The notes under the pieces were generated by a model. That model worked only from the letters and a program-made list of their open reading frames with translations. It did not search any database and was not told where the DNA came from. A stretch of DNA of 64,000 nt from Conexibacter woesei DSM 14684 (GTDB lineage Bacteria > Actinomycetota > Thermoleophilia > Solirubrobacterales > Solirubrobacteraceae): contig NC_013739.1 in assembly GCF_000025265.1 (NCBI RefSeq), forward strand, positions 2,852,001-2,916,000. The letters run 5' to 3'. Below, piece by piece: positions 60,533 to 64,000 of the stretch. Every line of letters starts with the position of its first letter. Positions within the stretch are counted from its first letter, which is position 1. A program made the position numbers and the translations under genes.

Positions 60533-61300
60533 TCACCCGTCGCGTGGCTCGAAGCCGTCGTTGCCGAGCTGGACGCGGGTGAGGTCGCCGCCGAACGTCT
60601 TCAGACCGGCCTGTCGCGTCGCGTCGGATTGCGTGGCGCGGGCGCTCTCGTCGCCGTTGGCGTACTGCACGATCTGGACGATCGTGATCGTGTTGAGCCG
60701 CTCGGTCGCGAGCTGCTTGCTGCGAGCCGACGAGCGCTTCATCGCCGGGTTCGTGCGCAGTCTCGCGCGCAGGTCCTGCTCGATCGTCTGCGCCCCGATC
60801 CGCTCGGTGCCGGACAGCTCGCCGATGTCGTTGGCGATCATGTAGGACGAGACCGTGTAGGCCGCGAGCGCGTCGCCGAAGTCGGTCGTCGACCAGCCCA
60901 GCGGCCCGATCAGCTCCGCGAACGCCTTGCGGAACGTCCCCTTGTCAGCTTCGGCGAGGAACCGTCTGCGATCGACGTTCCGTCTGCCGAGGCGCTTGGC
61001 GAACAGCGCCGCCAGCTGTCGGTTGCCCTCCTTGCTGACGCGTGCGGACGGTCTGTAGCCGAGCACCGGATCGCGCCGCGGCGCGCTCGGTGACGATCTG
61101 TCGCTCGGCGACGGGCTCGTCAGGTCCAGCGGCGGGAACGTCATCGGCGGCGGGTCTATCGTCGGCGCAGGCGCCGGGTAGTAGTAGCTCGTCGGGATGT
61201 GCTCCGCCGTCGTCGGGTTGTAGATGTCGGCCTGTGCCACCCCGGGCACCGCCGCCATCGCTGCGACCGCGACCGCCACAACCGTCTTGCTCCGCTTCAT
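60533..61300 (-). CDS. small secreted protein of unknown function (DUF6683-like)
   Basis: The 255-residue product has a clear signal peptide (MKRSKTVVAVAVAAMAAVPG, cut near AQA, residue ~24), a Pro/Ser/Tyr-rich linker and a helical domain starting at LGYRPSARVSKEGNRQLAALFA, with LIGPLGWSTTDFGDALAAYTVSSYMIAND in the middle (shown in parts). The spaced RPS...V and AAYTV elements recall the DUF6683 family. AAGGAG lies six bases before the ATG. Divergent from the alcohol dehydrogenase operon. No function known. Confidence 0.7.
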   Translation of the reverse strand: MKRSKTVVAVAVAAMAAVPGVAQADIYNPTTAEHIPTSYYYPAPAPTIDPPPMTFPPLDLTSPSPSDRSSPSAPRRDPVLGYRPSARVSKEGNRQLAALFAKRLGRRNVDRRRFLAEADKGTFRKAFAELIGPLGWSTTDFGDALAAYTVSSYMIANDIGELSGTERIGAQTIEQDLRARLRTNPAMKRSSARSKQLATERLNTITIVQIVQYANGDESARATQSDATRQAGLKTFGGDLTRVQLGNDGFEPRDG

Positions 61301-61377
61301 CGCCGCTCCTTCGTGAAACCGATCCCGCGCGGAATCGTCGCACGCCTGCGGTCCTGAGCAGCCGCCGTCACGTTGTC

Positions 61378-61413
61378 TTGACAAAACATCAGACCATAAA
61401 TATCTTCTGATGT
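61378..61413 (+). promoter_or_regulatory. promoter and operator of the alcohol dehydrogenase operon
   Basis: TTGACA (61378-61383) and TATCTT (61401-61406) are exactly 17 bases apart, the strongest promoter match in the window. Arms ACATCAGA (61386-61393) and TCTGATGT (61406-61413) form a perfect dyad that covers spacer and -10. The start point would fall on or next to the ATG at 61414, so the mRNA is probably leaderless. The regulator is not in the window. Confidence 0.78.
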
Positions 61414-62589
61414 ATGGAAGAGAGCGAAGCGTTCGACGTCGTGCTGCCGCCGCGCGTGGTCGTCGGCGGCGGTGCGACCGCACGGGCCGGCACCCTGGCG
61501 GCGCGGATGGGAATCCGGCGTGTGCTCGTCGTCACCGATCCCGGCCTGCGCGAGCACGTCGCGGTCCGCGCGGTCGCCGACGGGCTCGCGGCGGCAGGGA
61601 TCGCGGCGGCGGTCTTCGACGGCGTCCAGGTCGATCCGACCGTCGGCAACGTCGCCGACGGAATCGAGGCGCTCGCCTCCCACGGCGCCGACGGCGTCGT
61701 CGCGGTCGGCGGCGGCAGCCCGATCGACGCCGCCAAGGGGATCGCCGCGCTGGCCGTCGGCGAACCCGACCGCGACCTGATCGCGCTGGCGGGCTTCGAC
61801 AAGGTCGGCGGCCGCGCGCTGCCGCTGATCGCGGTCCCGACGACGGCCGGCTCCGGCAGCGAGATGACGCGCGCGGCGGTGATCGCCGATCCCGCCCGTC
61901 AGATCAAGGTGCCCGTCTACGACGACGCGCTGCTGCCGGCGATCGCGCTCGTCGACCACCGCAACACGCTGACGATGCCACGGCAGCTGACCGCCGAGGT
62001 CGGGATCGACGCGCTCGTCCACGCCGTCGAGGCGATGACGTCGCGCGCCGCGTTCCCGGTCACCGACCGCTTCTCGCTCGAGGCGGCGCGGCTGATCGGC
62101 CCCAACCTCGTGCGCGTCTGCGAGCAGCCGGACGACGACGCCGCGCGCGCGGCGATGGCGCGCGGCGCGACGCTCGCCGGCGCCGCGATCAGCAACGCGA
62201 CGATCGCGCTCGTGCACGGGATGGCGCGTCCGCTCGGCGCGCACTTCCACGTCGCGCACGGCGCCGCGACTGGGATCCTGCTGGCGCCGGTCGTCCGCTT
62301 CGGGCTCGGCGCCACGCCGGAGCGCTACGCCGCGATCGCGCGCGCGGCCGGCGCCGCAGGCGACCAGCACCCCGACGAGGAAGCCGGCGAGCGGCTGGTC
62401 GACTGGATCGAGCGGCTCGTCGCCGAGATCGGCATCCCGCGCCTCGGCGCGCAGGGGATCGCGCCGGAGGCGTTCGCGGCGGCGCTGGAGCCGATGGCCG
62501 ACGCCGCGCTCGCGAGCAACGGCCCCGAGTTCAACTGCCGCGAGGCCAGCCGCGACCAGATCGTCGCGATCTACCGGGAGGCGTGGTGA
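61414..62589 (+). CDS. iron-containing alcohol dehydrogenase
   Basis: The 391-residue cytoplasmic enzyme is a group III (Fe-ADH) dehydrogenase: NAD-binding VVAVGGGSPIDAAKG, PTTAGSGSEMT, and the metal ligands in TAEVGIDALVHAVEA (Asp/His), LVHGMARPLGAHFHVAHGAATGI (His, shown in parts). It oxidises an alcohol with NAD+ or reduces the aldehyde. It is first in an operon with ferredoxin reductase and ferredoxin (ATGA/GTGA coupled), so it likely handles the alcohol made by a downstream oxygenase. Strong operator-covered promoter upstream. Confidence 0.92.
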   Translation: MEESEAFDVVLPPRVVVGGGATARAGTLAARMGIRRVLVVTDPGLREHVAVRAVADGLAAAGIAAAVFDGVQVDPTVGNVADGIEALASHGADGVVAVGGGSPIDAAKGIAALAVGEPDRDLIALAGFDKVGGRALPLIAVPTTAGSGSEMTRAAVIADPARQIKVPVYDDALLPAIALVDHRNTLTMPRQLTAEVGIDALVHAVEAMTSRAAFPVTDRFSLEAARLIGPNLVRVCEQPDDDAARAAMARGATLAGAAISNATIALVHGMARPLGAHFHVAHGAATGILLAPVVRFGLGATPERYAAIARAAGAAGDQHPDEEAGERLVDWIERLVAEIGIPRLGAQGIAPEAFAAALEPMADAALASNGPEFNCREASRDQIVAIYREAW

Positions 62590-63764
62590 GCACGCCCGAG
62601 CGGATCGTCGTCGTCGGCGGCGGCCCCGCCGGCCAGCGCTGCGCGCTCGCACTGCGCAGACGCGGCCACGGCGGCGCGATCGACCTCGTCGGCGACGAGC
62701 GGCTGGCGCCGTACGACCGCACCCTCCTGTCGAAGGACGCGCTGAGAGGCGAGCGCGAGCCGGAGCCGGTCGCGCTCGCTCCGGCCGGCGCGTACGCCGA
62801 GGCCGGCGTCACCGTCCACGCGGGCGCGCGCGCAACGGGCCTCGACGCGCACGCTCGCACGGTCGCGCTCGACGACGGCCGCGCGCTGTCGTACGACCGG
62901 CTCGTGATCGCGACCGGCGGTCGTCCGTCGCTGCCGCCGGCGCTGCGCTGCGACGGGGTCCTGACGGTGCGGACGGCGGCCGACGTCGCGCCGCTGCGCG
63001 ACGCGCTCGTGCGGGCGCGTCACCTCGTCGTGATCGGCGGCGGCTTCATCGGCGGCGAGATCGCCAGCGCGGCGGTCGCGCTCGCGGCGCCGGTCACGCT
63101 CGTCGAGGCGGCCGAGCATCCGCTCGCGCCCGTGCTCGGCGCCGAGGTCGCCGAGCACGTGACGTCGCTTCATCGCGCCGCCGGCGTCGAGGTTCGCTGC
63201 GGCGCGGCGGTGACGAGCGTGCGGCGCGAGCGCGACGGCTGGCGCGTCGCGCTCGCCGACGGCGCCGAGCTGCGCGCCGACGCGGTCATCGCCGGCGTCG
63301 GGATGGTGCCCGCGGTCGACTGGCTCGACGGCAGCCCGCTGACGATCGACGACGGGATCGTCACCGACGAGCGGTGCCGCACCGACGTCGACGGCGTGCT
63401 CGCGGCCGGCGACTGCGCCCGCTGGCACAACCCCCGCTACGGCCGCTCGATGCGCGTCGAGCACTGGGACACCGCCTGCCGCCACGGCGAGGCCGCCGCC
63501 GCCAACGCGCTCGGGATCGACACGCCGTTCGCGCCGCTGCCGTTCTTCTGGTCCGAGCAGCACGGCGTCGTCGTCCGCTACGCCGGCCACGCGCCGGAGT
63601 GGGACGCGGTCGAGGTGCAGGAGGGCGAGCAGCCGCACGAGTGGGTAGCCCGCTACCTGCACGACGGCCGCCTCGTCGCGGCCTGCGCGGCCGGCCGGCC
63701 GCGCGACTTCGCGGCGGCACGCCGCGAGCTGGATCAGCCGACCAAGGAGCACGCACCGACATGA
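62586..63764 (+). CDS. NAD(P)H-ferredoxin reductase (FAD-dependent, oxygenase-coupled)
   Basis: The 392-residue flavoprotein has FAD motif IVVVGGGPAGQRCALALRRRG, NAD motif LVVIGGGFIGGEIASAAVAL, RLVIATGGRPS and the closing VLAAGDCARWHNP...RVEHWDTA (in parts), as in rubredoxin/ferredoxin reductases that feed cytochrome P450 or Rieske oxygenases. GTG start overlaps the previous stop (GTGA). The next gene codes for the ferredoxin it would reduce. Confidence 0.92.
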   Translation: MSTPERIVVVGGGPAGQRCALALRRRGHGGAIDLVGDERLAPYDRTLLSKDALRGEREPEPVALAPAGAYAEAGVTVHAGARATGLDAHARTVALDDGRALSYDRLVIATGGRPSLPPALRCDGVLTVRTAADVAPLRDALVRARHLVVIGGGFIGGEIASAAVALAAPVTLVEAAEHPLAPVLGAEVAEHVTSLHRAAGVEVRCGAAVTSVRRERDGWRVALADGAELRADAVIAGVGMVPAVDWLDGSPLTIDDGIVTDERCRTDVDGVLAAGDCARWHNPRYGRSMRVEHWDTACRHGEAAAANALGIDTPFAPLPFFWSEQHGVVVRYAGHAPEWDAVEVQEGEQPHEWVARYLHDGRLVAACAAGRPRDFAAARRELDQPTKEHAPT

Positions 63765-63964
63765 CGATCGAAGCGATCGTCGACGCCGATCTCTGCATCG
63801 GCGCCGGCAACTGCGTCCACCTCGCGCCCGGCGGGTTCGAGCTGGACGACGACGGCATCGCCGTTCCGCTCGCCGGCGCCGACGAGGAGCGCCTGCGCCT
63901 CGCCGCCCGCTCGTGCCCGACCGGCGCGATCGCCCTGCGCGAGACGACGACCACCGCCACCTGA
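63761..63964 (+). CDS. 3Fe-4S-type ferredoxin
   Basis: The 67-residue ferredoxin has CIGAGNC (Cx5C with a non-Cys in the middle position) and a distant SCPTGAI, the pattern of the [3Fe-4S] ferredoxins that serve actinobacterial P450s. ATGA overlap with the reductase. The gene that starts 25 bases downstream is probably the oxygenase partner. Confidence 0.9.
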   Translation: MTIEAIVDADLCIGAGNCVHLAPGGFELDDDGIAVPLAGADEERLRLAARSCPTGAIALRETTTTAT

Positions 63965-63989
63965 GCCCACGAGGAGCGAGAGAGAGAAG

Positions 63990-64000
63990 ATGTCCGTCAC
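63990..64000 (+). CDS. start of a further gene, cut by the window edge
   Basis: ATG at 63990 begins M-S-V-T and runs off the end; GAGGAG lies 13 bases upstream and a purine-rich GAGAGAGAGAA is nearer. By position it belongs to the alcohol dehydrogenase/ferredoxin operon; a cytochrome P450 is the natural guess, but nothing of the protein is visible. Confidence 0.5.

Overview
The window is very GC-rich with dense, ATGA-coupled operons, no introns, no insertion sequences, no tRNA/rRNA and no CRISPR array. Gene content (furA-katG pair, LLM-class flavin monooxygenases, LigD-type polymerase domain, DtxR/IdeR-type iron boxes, many secreted Ala-rich proteins with delta-60 or PKD modules) points to an actinobacterium, most likely of the Thermoleophilia/Solirubrobacterales type (Conexibacter-like). 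That placement is an inference from gene style, not from a marker gene.

Layout. 1-3.2 kb: housekeeping end of proA, then nadD and rsfS, then an acyl-CoA ligase. 3.2-13.5 kb: an organosulfur-looking region made of two divergent operons: leftward ssuD-like, sfnG-like, dszC/sfnB-like and flavin reductase genes; rightward a BMP-type lipoprotein, a double-domain ATPase, a second DszC-like monooxygenase and two permeases. 13.5-18.2 kb: cupin, Tim44-like membrane protein, secreted trypsin-like protease, L,D-transpeptidase. 18.2-23 kb: siderophore uptake (two FecCD permeases, ATPase, binding protein, siderophore-interacting reductase) with two iron boxes that seem to overlap the -10 elements of leaderless genes. 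23-29.7 kb: secreted sugar dehydrogenase, AidB-like acyl-CoA dehydrogenase/crotonase/TetR operon with a twin-operator promoter, SRPBCC, MarR and a duplicated DUF6506-like protein. 29.7-47 kb: penicillin acylase, YbhN-like membrane protein, TIM-barrel protein, DUF5519, VOC and crotonase genes, AraC, ECF sigma, STAS, glycosyltransferase, acyl-CoA carboxyltransferase, PKD/polysaccharide-lyase-like protein, hydrolase, ClC channel, PKD surface protein. 47-50.3 kb: stand-alone LigD polymerase domain, MFS pump with its LysR regulator.

The most interesting segment is 50.3-56.6 kb. Two cobalamin riboswitches lie back to back in a 475-base intergenic region. The leftward one precedes a secreted protein with exactly seven delta-60 repeats (a probable seven-bladed beta-propeller); the rightward one precedes two secreted proteins that combine an alpha/alpha-toroid with a DUF4430-like domain, the same two modules that make up animal transcobalamin. 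Together they look like a B12-repressed extracellular cobalamin capture system.

56.6-64 kb: PD-(D/E)XK-type protein, furA-katG, a small secreted protein, and a operator-controlled operon of iron-dependent alcohol dehydrogenase, ferredoxin reductase and 3Fe-4S-type ferredoxin that runs off the end of the window. A family of 41-45 bp palindromes with five-base loops occurs at three places, once inside the reading frame of the ABC ATPase.
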